A stretch of DNA of 64,000 nt from Saprospiraceae bacterium (GTDB taxonomy: Bacteria; Bacteroidota; Bacteroidia; Chitinophagales; Saprospiraceae). The translations under genes and the position numbers were made by a program. The notes under the pieces were generated by a model that worked only from the letters and a program-made list of their open reading frames with translations, ran no database searches and was not told where the DNA came from. The stretch is taken from contig JAHDGF010000003.1 in NCBI GenBank assembly GCA_020627785.1, positions 115,687 to 179,686 of the forward strand, read 5' to 3'. Of this stretch, positions 55,400 to 64,000 are shown piece after piece; position 1 is the stretch's first letter, and each line of letters starts with the position of its first letter.

Positions 55400-55924
55400 A
55401 TGAAGATGAAAACCTGGATATTTAGCTTTTTGTTTTGTGTTGCTATCTGTGATATTTACTCACAGAGTCTTTCAGCATCCGTAAGTTCTGATTCTATTTT
55501 ACTCGGAAATGTATTTATTCTTGAGGTAACACTTGAAGATGTCAATGTGGACTTGCCTAATATTAATGTATCAGAGTTTGATTTAATTTCTGGTCCTAAT
55601 ATGAGTACTTCCATGTCTATCATCAATGGTCAAACTCAGAGTTCGAAATCAATGAGTTATTATCTGAAACCTAAAGATCTGGGAAGCTATTTTATAGAGC
55701 CAATATTTTTGGAGGTAGAAGGAGAAACCTTGGAGACCGAACCAATAGAAATTAATGTGTACCCGAATCCAGATGGCCTCATTATTGAGCCGGAACAGAA
55801 AAACAGTATGGATGATTTTTTCAATTTGAAAATGCCTCCAATTTTTGGTCAAGAAAAGCCTAGAGTTCAGGAAGAGAATCAGACAAAGAAAAAATATCCA
55901 AATAGGGTTTTAAAGAAGGGATAA
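55400..55924 (+). CDS. short BatD-like N-terminal domain protein
   Basis: The 174-residue exported protein has a signal peptide (MKMKTWIFSFLFCVAICDIYSQ). It is followed by one Ig-like domain matching the first domain of BatD proteins (ILEVTLEDVNVDLPNI, MSTSMSIINGQTQSSKSMSYY), then a charged tail. It lacks the membrane anchor and later domains of BatD. The full-length BatD gene starts 1 bp after its stop, and the same TQSS.S..IING pattern occurs there, so the pair probably arose by partial duplication. Confidence 0.7.
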   Translation: MKMKTWIFSFLFCVAICDIYSQSLSASVSSDSILLGNVFILEVTLEDVNVDLPNINVSEFDLISGPNMSTSMSIINGQTQSSKSMSYYLKPKDLGSYFIEPIFLEVEGETLETEPIEINVYPNPDGLIIEPEQKNSMDDFFNLKMPPIFGQEKPRVQEENQTKKKYPNRVLKKG

Positions 55925-55925
55925 T

Positions 55926-57632
55926 ATGATAAAACGAATTTCATTTTTGGTTTTCATTTTCCTTTTAGTTTCAGGTAAAGGCTTTTCTCAAAAGGTGAAA
56001 TTTACGGCGAGTGCAGATGGTAAACAGGTTTTAGAAAATGGAATGTTTACTGTTGAATACAAAATTCAAAACGCTGATCCAGATAACTTCACACCTCCTG
56101 ATTTCAGTCCATTTAAATCAACCGGGACTCCTTCAACTCAGAGTTCGATGCAGATCATCAATGGTGTGATGAAAAAGTCGATGTCTTATACCTTTCAACT
56201 TTTTGCAACCAACCTAGGAAAATTTACCATCCCTCCTGCGACCATTACTTTAGGCGGAAAAAGCATGAAGTCTAATTCAGTGACCGTTGAAGTTATCAAA
56301 GGAAAAGAAAAAGTAGCAGGTGATCAAGGCGATTTTTTCGTTGAAATTAAAGTGGATCATGAAGAAGCTTTCTTGGGCCAACAAATTACTGTTGATTATG
56401 TGATTTATACCAAAGTAAATGTTCGCCGTTTTGATATAGTGAATGAGTCTGAGTATGATGGCTTTTTTGCGACGACAATGAATATTAGAAGTTCTGCGCA
56501 GAGGGAAATTGTCGGAGGAGTTGAGTATTCAACGAAGATCATGGCCAGACGAATATTGTTTCCACAACAGACTGGTACGTACACCATTGGACCTACAAAT
56601 GTGAGGATAGGTGTTGTTGATCCAAATTCTCCACAACGAGGATTTATATTTAATTCAAGACTTATAAACCGTGTTGTCATAACTAATGAGGTTACCCTAA
56701 GAGTAAGAGATTTACCGACATCAACTGATCCAGCATTCTCTAATGCTGTAGGGAAATACTACATGAGTTCTGATATCAAAAATCAAGGGGTCACCACTGA
56801 TGATGCCATTACCATAAATGTTGAAGTGAGGGGAGATGGAGATGCAAAGTTTGTAACGCCTCCTAATTTTGTGGATGAAGACGTCTTTGATATTTATGAT
56901 CCGAACATAACGCTAGATGAAAATTTCAACGAAGGAGGGAAAATTTATCATCGGAAGAATTTTGAATATTTGATAGTTCCTAAAAAGCCAGGAAACTACA
57001 TGGTCCAACCAAAATTCCAATACTATGATGTGGATAGTGCGGCATACATCACCTTACAAGTTCCAGCTAAACGTATCGGTGTTACGCAAGGAATAGGTAA
57101 CAAGGATGCCGCCTTACTTGAGGAAGATCAAAAAATAGTTCTTGAGCCCATACGGAATTCAACTAAATTTGAATCTCAGGGATCTGGGTTTTTTAAATCT
57201 CTTCCATATTGGATAATTTTGAGTTTAGGTCTGCTTTCTATGATATTGACTGGAGGTTTATATTACAAGAAACAAACAGCCCCAGAGGTTGATCCGACGG
57301 AATTACGGAGACAGCAGGCAGATCAATTGGCTGAAGAAAAACTTGCCGCTGCCCAAAATTTTCTAGATTCTGGGAATTCTTCCAAATTCCACGAAGAAAT
57401 TATCAGAGCTGTAAAGGAATACATTGCCGATAAGTATAATATACCAGCTACTTATTTAAAGAAAGAGTCCATACGCTCATCACTTGCTGCTCAGCAGGTT
57501 CCCGATGAGACCATTGCTTCATTGGAAAATCTGATTAATACCTGTGAATTGAATCTATATGCAGGCGGTTCTAATGAAAAAATGAGTCATACATTTGCGC
57601 AAGCGAAAGAAATAATCGCCTCCCTCGTATAG
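55926..57632 (+). CDS. batD: BatD family protein
   Basis: The 568-residue membrane-anchored protein has a signal peptide (ending near GKGFSQ) and two or three Ig-like domains (FTPPDFSPFKSTGTPSTQSSMQIING; LGKFTIPPATITLGGK; IVPKKPGNYMVQPKFQYYD). A single membrane helix lies near residues 425-445 (YWIILSLGLLSMILTGGLYYKK), followed by a cytoplasmic helical tail. BatD belongs to the Bat operon, linked to aerotolerance and envelope stress in Bacteroides and Leptospira. The partner genes batA, batB, batC and batE are not in the window, so this locus is separated from the usual cluster. Confidence 0.86.
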   Translation: MIKRISFLVFIFLLVSGKGFSQKVKFTASADGKQVLENGMFTVEYKIQNADPDNFTPPDFSPFKSTGTPSTQSSMQIINGVMKKSMSYTFQLFATNLGKFTIPPATITLGGKSMKSNSVTVEVIKGKEKVAGDQGDFFVEIKVDHEEAFLGQQITVDYVIYTKVNVRRFDIVNESEYDGFFATTMNIRSSAQREIVGGVEYSTKIMARRILFPQQTGTYTIGPTNVRIGVVDPNSPQRGFIFNSRLINRVVITNEVTLRVRDLPTSTDPAFSNAVGKYYMSSDIKNQGVTTDDAITINVEVRGDGDAKFVTPPNFVDEDVFDIYDPNITLDENFNEGGKIYHRKNFEYLIVPKKPGNYMVQPKFQYYDVDSAAYITLQVPAKRIGVTQGIGNKDAALLEEDQKIVLEPIRNSTKFESQGSGFFKSLPYWIILSLGLLSMILTGGLYYKKQTAPEVDPTELRRQQADQLAEEKLAAAQNFLDSGNSSKFHEEIIRAVKEYIADKYNIPATYLKKESIRSSLAAQQVPDETIASLENLINTCELNLYAGGSNEKMSHTFAQAKEIIASLV

Positions 57633-57691
57633 TTCTGTTAAGTTTCTGACCCATTGCTTGAAGATTAGGGATAAAATCCACTAATAAATAA

Positions 57692-57699
57692 TATTTTTG
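57692..57699 (+). promoter_or_regulatory. candidate -7 element of asnS
   Basis: TATTTTTG matches TAnnTTTG and lies 22 bp before the preferred asnS start at 57722. No TTG sits at the normal -33 distance. Confidence 0.36.
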
Positions 57700-57721
57700 T
57701 CATCACAAACAATGAATGAAC

Positions 57722-59158
57722 ATGGCGAAGCGAACAAAGATTAAACAGATTCTTTCTTCTGACAAGGAAGGGTATGAAGCAACGGTTAAAGGTTGGGTAC
57801 GGACTTTTAGGAACAATCAATTTGTGGCCTTAAATGATGGGTCTTGCTTATCAACACTTCAATTGGTTGTTGATTATGAGAATGAAGATGCAGCCAAGCT
57901 GAAAAGAATTACGACTGGTTCTGCGATTAGTGCTACTGGTCAAATTGTCCCAAGTCAGGGTAGAGGACAGAAGTATGAAATGACGGTCAAAGAAATTGAA
58001 ATTTTGGGTGACGCAGATCCAGAGAAGTATCCGCTACAGCCCAAAAGACATAGCCTTGAGTTCTTAAGAGAGATCGCTCACTTGAGATTTAGGACGAATA
58101 CTTTTAGTGCCATTTTTAGAATACGCCATCAGTTGGCTTTTGCCATTCATCAGTTTTTTCATGAGAAGGGATTCGTATATATCCACAGCCCAATTATCAC
58201 TGGATCCGATGCTGAGGGTGCTGGTGAAATGTTTCATGTGACGGCGATGGATTTAAATGAAATTCCAAGAACTGAGGATGGCCAAGTCGATTATAAAAAA
58301 GACTTTTTCAATAAAGAAACCAATCTAACGGTTTCGGGTCAGCTGGAAGCAGAGCTCGGCGCTTTGGCTTTAAGTGAAGTGTATACTTTTGGACCTACGT
58401 TTAGAGCGGAAAATTCGAATACTTCAAGACACTTGGCTGAATTCTGGATGATTGAACCAGAAGTGGCTTTTAATGATCTGTCTGATAACATGGATCTTGC
58501 GGAGGAGATGATGAAGTATGTGATCAAGCATGCATTGGATCATTGTGCAGAAGATCTTGAGTTTTTGCAGCAGAGATTAGAAAATGAAGAAAAGCAAAAG
58601 CCTCAAAAGGATCGTAGCCCGATGCCTTTAATTGAAAAACTAAACTTCTGTATTGATAACGAATTTGTGCGTTTGCCATATACGGAGGCTATTAATATTC
58701 TTAAAAATTCTAAGCCAAATAAAAAAGGAAAATTCCAATTTCCGATTGATGAATGGGGAGCTGATTTGCAATCAGAGCATGAAAGGTATTTGGTTGAAAA
58801 ACACTTTAAAAAGCCAGTCATTTTAATTGACTATCCGAAGGACATCAAGGCTTTTTACATGCGGATGAATGAAGACGATAAAACTGTGGCTGCTATGGAT
58901 GTTTTATTTCCAGGAATCGGTGAGATCATCGGTGGATCGCAAAGAGAAGAACGTCTAGATATGTTGTTGAAGCGAATGGACGAAATGGATATTCCCCAAC
59001 ATGAAATGGAATGGTTCTTAGATACGCGAAGGTTCGGTACTTGTCAGCATGCGGGATATGGATTAGGGTTTGAGCGATTGGTATTGTTTGTTACTGGAAT
59101 GAGTAATATTAGAGATGTTATTCCTTTTCCTCGTTTTCCAGGGCATGCGGAATTTTAA
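57722..59158 (+). CDS. asnS: asparagine--tRNA ligase
   Basis: The 478-residue class II aminoacyl-tRNA synthetase charges tRNA-Asn. The N-terminal OB-fold anticodon-binding domain (about 1-110; [20 protein letters not shown]) precedes the catalytic core. Motif 2 is [26 protein letters not shown] and motif 3 is [27 protein letters not shown]. The start at 57722 (MAKRTK) is preferred; an ATG two codons earlier (57716) is also possible. Presence of asnS implies tRNA-Asn is charged directly. Confidence 0.95.
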   Translation: MAKRTKIKQILSSDKEGYEATVKGWVRTFRNNQFVALNDGSCLSTLQLVVDYENEDAAKLKRITTGSAISATGQIVPSQGRGQKYEMTVKEIEILGDADPEKYPLQPKRHSLEFLREIAHLRFRTNTFSAIFRIRHQLAFAIHQFFHEKGFVYIHSPIITGSDAEGAGEMFHVTAMDLNEIPRTEDGQVDYKKDFFNKETNLTVSGQLEAELGALALSEVYTFGPTFRAENSNTSRHLAEFWMIEPEVAFNDLSDNMDLAEEMMKYVIKHALDHCAEDLEFLQQRLENEEKQKPQKDRSPMPLIEKLNFCIDNEFVRLPYTEAINILKNSKPNKKGKFQFPIDEWGADLQSEHERYLVEKHFKKPVILIDYPKDIKAFYMRMNEDDKTVAAMDVLFPGIGEIIGGSQREERLDMLLKRMDEMDIPQHEMEWFLDTRRFGTCQHAGYGLGFERLVLFVTGMSNIRDVIPFPRFPGHAEF

Positions 59159-59199
59159 TCTATTGCAAGAGAAATATCTAATCATCCAAAAATTAATCA

Positions 59200-59556
59200 A
59201 TGTCTCAAATAAAAGAATTCAACGACTATAGAGAAAAAATGAATGAGCGGATTCTAGCTCAGGATAATAAGGTTTTAAAAAGATTTTTCAGCCTTGATAA
59301 CCAAACCTATCAAGACGGTGCCTTGGATGTCAAGACCAAAGAATTATTAGGTTTAGTTGCCTCTATGGTTTTAAGATGTGACGATTGTATTAAGTATCAT
59401 CTTGGAACGGCGCATGAATTGGGAACAACCTCTGAGGAAGTCTATGAAGTATTTTCGATTGCAAACCTCGTAGGTGGATCTATCTGTATACCACATACAC
59501 GTAGGGCTGTAGAATATTGGGATGAATTAGAAGAAGCAAAAACAAAAGGGGAATAA
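59200..59556 (+). CDS. carboxymuconolactone decarboxylase/AhpD-like protein
   Basis: The 118-residue all-helical protein has the CxxC-xxxH motif CDDCIKYHLGTAHELG of the AhpD-like branch, which can act in peroxide defence as well as in decarboxylation. No signal peptide is visible. It follows asnS by 41 bp, and the next plus-strand gene starts 37 bp later. Peroxidase-related redox activity is more likely than lactone metabolism, since no catabolic genes are nearby. Confidence 0.88.
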   Translation: MSQIKEFNDYREKMNERILAQDNKVLKRFFSLDNQTYQDGALDVKTKELLGLVASMVLRCDDCIKYHLGTAHELGTTSEEVYEVFSIANLVGGSICIPHTRRAVEYWDELEEAKTKGE

Positions 59557-59593
59557 AGTTGTTACAAGACTTAACGCTAGAGCTACACAAAAG

Positions 59594-60055
59594 ATGAATA
59601 ACAAGTTTACCTTTTTTATAATTAGTTGGGTCATTACCTTTTTGATTGTGGCGCTTGTGATGTTGCCGATTTATTCTCAGATTGGCGACGCATATCCCTT
59701 TTACGTTGAGAACATTGCTTTCATTGTTATTTTGGTAAGCTTTGCAAGATTTATCTTTTTGACCAAGCATCATTGGTTCTCTCATAATGTATATTTTAAA
59801 GTCGTCATGGTGTTTGCCATGATTCCTGTCTTGTTATATGTAGTGGATAACCTTTGGGATTTTCAAGCGTTCATGGATGAAAGAGGTATCGGCAGTATTA
59901 TGCAAAATATTTCAGCGGACGCTCAAAAATCTTTGGCTAAATACATAAAGGCAGAAATGACCTTTTTTTGGGCAGGTGCATTTGTAGGTTCGATTGCTAT
60001 GGCCTTTCGTATGATGCATTCAATTTTTAGCCTCATGCACAGAGGAAAAGTTTAA
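59594..60055 (+). CDS. hypothetical four-helix membrane protein
   Basis: The 153-residue protein has about four hydrophobic segments (about 6-27, 34-52, 64-85 and 119-140) and a soluble stretch between the third and fourth (FQAFMDERGIGSIMQNISADAQKS). I do not recognise a family. It follows the AhpD-like gene and is convergent with the MATE transporter gene, leaving a 16-bp gap. Confidence 0.68.
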   Translation: MNNKFTFFIISWVITFLIVALVMLPIYSQIGDAYPFYVENIAFIVILVSFARFIFLTKHHWFSHNVYFKVVMVFAMIPVLLYVVDNLWDFQAFMDERGIGSIMQNISADAQKSLAKYIKAEMTFFWAGAFVGSIAMAFRMMHSIFSLMHRGKV

Positions 60056-60071
60056 GTAACACTCCAAGTTT

Positions 60072-61361
60072 TTACTTCAATTCTAAGCCATGTTTTTTAT
60101 ACCACACCGTCTGCAAAATTCCTCTGGCGAATAGAAAGATCATCATCGCCATCCAGATTGCTTTATTAGGAGTCTGGTTCAGAAGAGCATAGTATGAAAT
60201 AAGGTAAATTCCAAACGCGAGAATCATGGTATTTCTCATAGATTTAGAAGCGGTTAATCCAATATAGACACCATCCCACATATAACAAATAAAAGCCACT
60301 ACGGGAAAGACGACCATCCACCATTTAAATTCCAGCGAAGCTTGGATGACGGTAGAATCTTCACTGAATAATCCAACGATGTCGAGGAAGAAAAATATAT
60401 AGCAAAGACTAAATCCAATGGCCAAAGCCAATCCCCAAAGGAAAGAAATCTTGATGGCATGACGTGTATTTTTATGATCGGTTGCACCAAAATATTTGCC
60501 GACAAGGCTCTCGGCTGCGTAACCAAATCCGTCAATTCCAAAAGACATCCAATTTAAAAATTGAAGTAGGATTACATTGATCGCCAGAATCGTTTCTCCG
60601 GCTTCGGCACTTTTACTATAGAAGAAACCGAAGGCTAGGGTAAGGAAAACTGTACGGATAAATATATCCCCATTGACTTTTAAAAATCGTTGAAAAGCTT
60701 CTTTCTTTTTCCATCCTTTATCTATGAGTTTTCTTAAATGGCCGTACTTCCATAGAAATAAAATAAAAGCTAGAAGTAGTCCAAAGTATTGAGAGAGTAC
60801 AGTACCCATTGCCACTCCCTTCATTTCTAGTCCTTGATATTTTACTAGGTATATGCTTGCGCAAATGTTTATGAGATTTACAGCAACAGTAATTATTAAT
60901 GGAAAAATTGAATTCTGCATACCGAAGAACCAACCGGAAATTACATAAATGAGAAGTGTCGCGGGTGCCGCCCAAATTCGAACATAGAAGTATTCTTGAA
61001 CCAACCGTGCTTGTTCTCCTTCAACATTGAAGGCAAGAGTCGCCAGTTTTTCGAAAGGCACCATGAGGCAGAGCATCAATATTGCTAAAAGGATGGCAAT
61101 CGAAGATGCTCTTAGAAAGTTATTTACTTGTTCTGCTTGATTTTTGGCACCAAAGGCTTGGGCAGTCATGCCTGTAGTTCCCATCCTTAGGAAGCCAAAG
61201 TTCCAGTAAATGAAATTAAAAATCATGGAGCCAATTCCAACGGCGCCTAAGTGTCTAGGGGATAAAGTGCCCATAAGCACGGTGTCAACTGTAGATAAAA
61301 GAGGAATAGATATGTTGCTGAGAATATTGGGTATGGCCAATCTCAGTATTTCTTTGTTCAT
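60072..61361 (-). CDS. MATE family efflux transporter
   Basis: The 429-residue membrane protein has about twelve helices. The MATE-type opening ILRLAIPNILSNISIPLLSTVDTVLMGTLSPRHLGAVGIG and the middle-repeat motif FGIDGFGYAAESLVGKYFGA (second half of the pseudo-dimer) are present. MATE proteins expel cationic drugs or metabolites using sodium or proton gradients. It is divergent from the Ddl-like gene, with a 104-bp gap. The subtype resembles DinF-like members. Confidence 0.92.
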   Translation of the reverse strand: MNKEILRLAIPNILSNISIPLLSTVDTVLMGTLSPRHLGAVGIGSMIFNFIYWNFGFLRMGTTGMTAQAFGAKNQAEQVNNFLRASSIAILLAILMLCLMVPFEKLATLAFNVEGEQARLVQEYFYVRIWAAPATLLIYVISGWFFGMQNSIFPLIITVAVNLINICASIYLVKYQGLEMKGVAMGTVLSQYFGLLLAFILFLWKYGHLRKLIDKGWKKKEAFQRFLKVNGDIFIRTVFLTLAFGFFYSKSAEAGETILAINVILLQFLNWMSFGIDGFGYAAESLVGKYFGATDHKNTRHAIKISFLWGLALAIGFSLCYIFFFLDIVGLFSEDSTVIQASLEFKWWMVVFPVVAFICYMWDGVYIGLTASKSMRNTMILAFGIYLISYYALLNQTPNKAIWMAMMIFLFARGILQTVWYKKHGLELK

Positions 61362-61465
61362 CAGGGTTCCAAAACTTCGCGATTATTGATATCTTGCATA
61401 TGATTTCCAGCCTGACTTGCTGTCCATGCAAGCTTTAATCACTACAAGTTATTGTTAGTAACAAC

Positions 61466-64000
61466 ATGAACAAAATTAAGGTAGGTATATTTTTCGGTGG
61501 TTCTTCCAGGGAAAGAGAGATTTCCTTTGCAGGAGGCAGAACGGTATACGACAACTTAGATAAGTCAATATTTGAGGCTATTCCGATTTTTGTGGATAGT
61601 AATCATCAGCTGGTTCTTTTGGATTGGGAATATATTTATAAGGGTACGATCAGAGATTTTTATCCACCCATTCAAAAAATTCCCAAAAGCAAATATGGGT
61701 TTCAGATTTATGTCGAAAGCCTAGAAGAAAAGGATCAAGCAGGTCTCATCGAGGCAATAGGTCGACCTTTAAAATTAGAAGATTTAAGTACGTTGATGGA
61801 TCTTGCTTTTCTCGCACTGCATGGAAGTGGAGGAGAGGATGGTCAACTTCAAGGACTTTTAGAGTTTTTGAAAATTCCATATACTGGTAGTGGTATTTAT
61901 CCATCGGCCTTAGGTATAAATAAAGCAATTCAGAAAGATCTTATGAAGAGATCTGGATTTGATGTTCCAGCGTCTTTTGTGTTGACAAAAGCAGATTGGA
62001 TTAATGAATCGGAGAGTTATGAAAGAGCCGCGAAGGAGATTGGATTTCCTTTAGTGATCCGTCCCGCGAATCAAGGTTCTTCCATTGGAGTTTCTATTGT
62101 GTCTGATGATAAAGTAGAATTTGCGAAAGCGATGAATCTCGCCTTTTTCTCTAGCAAGTTGAAAAGAGAAGAATGGAATGGATTAAATGAAGAGGGAAAA
62201 ATTCAATGGGTTACTCAGATGAGTGACATAAAGGAAGGACTCGGAATGCCGATTCAATTGGAAGATACTTGGATTAAGCATCCGGATGAATTGTACCATA
62301 GAATTGATGAATTATTTTCTACAAAAGAAACGCTAATCTTTCAAGCCGAGCAATCGGAATCAGAAGTGCTCATTGAATCTTTCATTTCGGGAAGAGAATT
62401 TTCGTGCATTGTTATGCGAAAAGAAGATGGAAGCTGTGTCGCTTTGCCACCGACTGAAATTATCAAAGGACAAGAAGTCTACGACTATCGATCAAAATAT
62501 TTGCCTGGACTTAGTAGAAAATTGACACCGATCGATTTATCTATCCAAGAAATTGAACGCATTCAAACAGCTTGTGTAGAGCTTTTCGAATTTTTTAGAT
62601 TCGATACTTATGCACGTATTGACGGTTTCTATGATGTGGATCAAAAAATATTCTTGAATGATCCCAACACAACTTCTGGGATGTTGCCTTCCTCGTTCTT
62701 TTTCCATCAGGCGGCAGAATTAGGTTTGAATCCTTCCCAGTTCTTAAGTTACATCGTGAGAATGTCGCTGCAAGAGAGAATTAAGGGAGGAATGTTGGCT
62801 TCTAATATCCAGCCTTTAATAGAACGCCTTGACGCTTTGTTAAGTAATAAATTGAAGGGAGGCAAGGAAAGTAAAAAGGTCGCTGTAATTTTTGGTGGAT
62901 ATTCCTCCGAAAGACACATCTCTGTAGAGAGTGGTCGCAACATCTATGAAAAATTAGCAAGCTCGGAAAGCTACGATCCGATTCCAGTTTTTTTGCTCGG
63001 TGATAGTGAGCAATTTGAATTGTATAAAATTCCAATCAATATTTTACTCAAGGATAATGCAGATGACATTCGTGATAAAATTTTGAATCATAAGTCTCAT
63101 CCACTGGTAGAATCATTACGCGGAGCAGAACAGGAATTACTTGATAAATATGTGGGGAAAGAATTTGTGGATAAGCCGGAATTGATAAAAATAGAGGAGT
63201 TGTCTAACATGGTGAGCTCAGTTTTTATTGCCTTACACGGACGTCCAGGAGAAGATGGAAATCTACAAAGACAACTAAAAGATAACGGCATACCGTTTAA
63301 TGGATCACCACCAGAAAGCGCGGCATTAACTATAGATAAATATCAGACCTTACAGAAGTTAAAGGAACATGGATTTCCAGTCGCGAAACAAATGTTATTG
63401 AGTAAAGAAGATTATGATGGAGGTAATGGATTTGGGAAATCTAAAATTCTTGGTGCCTACCAATATCCATTTATAATGAAGCCTGTCGATGATGGTTGTA
63501 GTTCAGCGGTTGTAATCATTAAGTCAGAAGAGCAACTGGATTTTTATTTGGAAGGAATTTTTAGGGATGATGAATTGAAGCAAGAGTGGCGAAGAGGATT
63601 AGACCTAAAAAAGAATGAAGAATTTCCTTCAAAACCTGTGGTTTTGATTGAAGAGTTGATTAGAGCGAATGGGGCAGAACAATTCATGGAAATTACCTGT
63701 GGATTATTGACACATGTGGAAGGTGATAAGATTCGGTACGAAGTCTTTGAGCCATCTGAAGCTTTATCGGCTGGAGAAGTTTTAAGTCTTGAAGAAAAGT
63801 TCTTAGCAGGTCAGGGTCAAAATATTACTCCTGCAAGATTTGGAACTGAAAAAATGAACTACAAAGATATTGCAGCTGTTGTAAAGTCAGATTTAGAGCG
63901 TGCGGCAATAATTTTGGGTGTAAGTGGTTATGCTAGAATAGATGCCTTTGTAAGAGTTTATGATGATGGTAAAATTGAAACGGTCATCATTGAAATAAAT
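61466..64000 (+). CDS. double D-alanine--D-alanine ligase-like protein (two ATP-grasp modules), 3' end outside window
   Basis: One open frame of 845 codons runs to the window edge with no stop. Module 1 (about 1-460) has FFGGSSREREIS, LHGSGGEDGQLQGLLE, VIRPANQGSSIGVS, YARIDGF and LNDPNTTSGML. Module 2 (from about 470) has IFGGYSSERHISVESG, LHGRPGEDGNLQRQLK, IMKPVDDGCSSAVV, YARIDAF and IIEIN at the edge. Canonical Ddl enzymes are single modules of about 310-370 residues that make the D-Ala-D-Ala dipeptide of peptidoglycan. Module 1 has Arg where Ddl normally has an ATP-binding Lys and D-P-N at the metal site; module 2 keeps the Lys. Whether both are active is unknown. Confidence 0.88.
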   Translation, partial: MNKIKVGIFFGGSSREREISFAGGRTVYDNLDKSIFEAIPIFVDSNHQLVLLDWEYIYKGTIRDFYPPIQKIPKSKYGFQIYVESLEEKDQAGLIEAIGRPLKLEDLSTLMDLAFLALHGSGGEDGQLQGLLEFLKIPYTGSGIYPSALGINKAIQKDLMKRSGFDVPASFVLTKADWINESESYERAAKEIGFPLVIRPANQGSSIGVSIVSDDKVEFAKAMNLAFFSSKLKREEWNGLNEEGKIQWVTQMSDIKEGLGMPIQLEDTWIKHPDELYHRIDELFSTKETLIFQAEQSESEVLIESFISGREFSCIVMRKEDGSCVALPPTEIIKGQEVYDYRSKYLPGLSRKLTPIDLSIQEIERIQTACVELFEFFRFDTYARIDGFYDVDQKIFLNDPNTTSGMLPSSFFFHQAAELGLNPSQFLSYIVRMSLQERIKGGMLASNIQPLIERLDALLSNKLKGGKESKKVAVIFGGYSSERHISVESGRNIYEKLASSESYDPIPVFLLGDSEQFELYKIPINILLKDNADDIRDKILNHKSHPLVESLRGAEQELLDKYVGKEFVDKPELIKIEELSNMVSSVFIALHGRPGEDGNLQRQLKDNGIPFNGSPPESAALTIDKYQTLQKLKEHGFPVAKQMLLSKEDYDGGNGFGKSKILGAYQYPFIMKPVDDGCSSAVVIIKSEEQLDFYLEGIFRDDELKQEWRRGLDLKKNEEFPSKPVVLIEELIRANGAEQFMEITCGLLTHVEGDKIRYEVFEPSEALSAGEVLSLEEKFLAGQGQNITPARFGTEKMNYKDIAAVVKSDLERAAIILGVSGYARIDAFVRVYDDGKIETVIIEIN

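Overview
This window comes from a low-GC member of the Bacteroidota. The evidence is two secreted proteins with C-terminal sorting tails of the type IX secretion system (T9SS), a PorP/SprF-family protein followed by a PD40-OmpA protein, a three-subunit B-type succinate dehydrogenase, a BamA-OmpH pair, a gcvH-vanZ-tonB cluster, BatD proteins, and promoters that resemble the Bacteroidota -33 TTG / -7 TAnnTTTG pattern. The repertoire of P-domain and '3-coathanger' secreted proteins suggests a relative of Saprospiria, but that placement is inference. No tRNA, rRNA, CRISPR array or intact transposase was found.

Layout. 0-1 kb: the end of bamA and ompH. 1-6.7 kb, minus strand: a run of M50 protease, acyl-CoA dehydrogenase, MFS transporter, DUF4286 and a TPR protein. 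6.7-9.9 kb, minus strand: tonB, vanZ, gcvH and a mitochondrial-type citrate synthase. 10-18.5 kb: DUF3109, M14 peptidase, DUF2279, PorP/SprF, a PD40-OmpA-DUF1573 fusion, a strong bidirectional terminator and an ECF sigma factor. 18.7-24.5 kb: two adjacent full-length uvrA genes. 24.5-26.8 kb: a histidine kinase and response regulator pair. 26.8-28.4 kb: a small lipoprotein, methylmalonyl-CoA epimerase and a TauE/SafE exporter.

28.4-34.6 kb is the most unusual part. Two overlapping genes for large T9SS-secreted proteins, one a metalloprotease, are bracketed by arrays of an unrecognised palindromic repeat with a period near 50 bp. A 102-bp stretch of this repeat occurs on both sides with a single mismatch. 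On the right side the array switches orientation around a central hairpin.

34.6-48.4 kb: a beta-lactamase-like serine hydrolase; a HAD hydrolase and a cyclophilin that share one reading frame and are separated only by a TAG codon; sdhCAB; OsmC; a large P-domain secreted protein; a glycosyltransferase; an ABC exporter; and a HigBA toxin-antitoxin pair. 48.4-64 kb: mainly housekeeping genes (radC, a DUF177-rpmF operon, ridA, trpS, metK, asnS), two adjacent BatD-type genes, a MATE transporter, and a gene running off the right edge that encodes two fused D-Ala-D-Ala-ligase-like ATP-grasp modules.

The strongest leads are the repeat-bracketed T9SS island, the cyclophilin/HAD junction with no conventional start codon, the double Ddl-like protein and the tandem uvrA pair.
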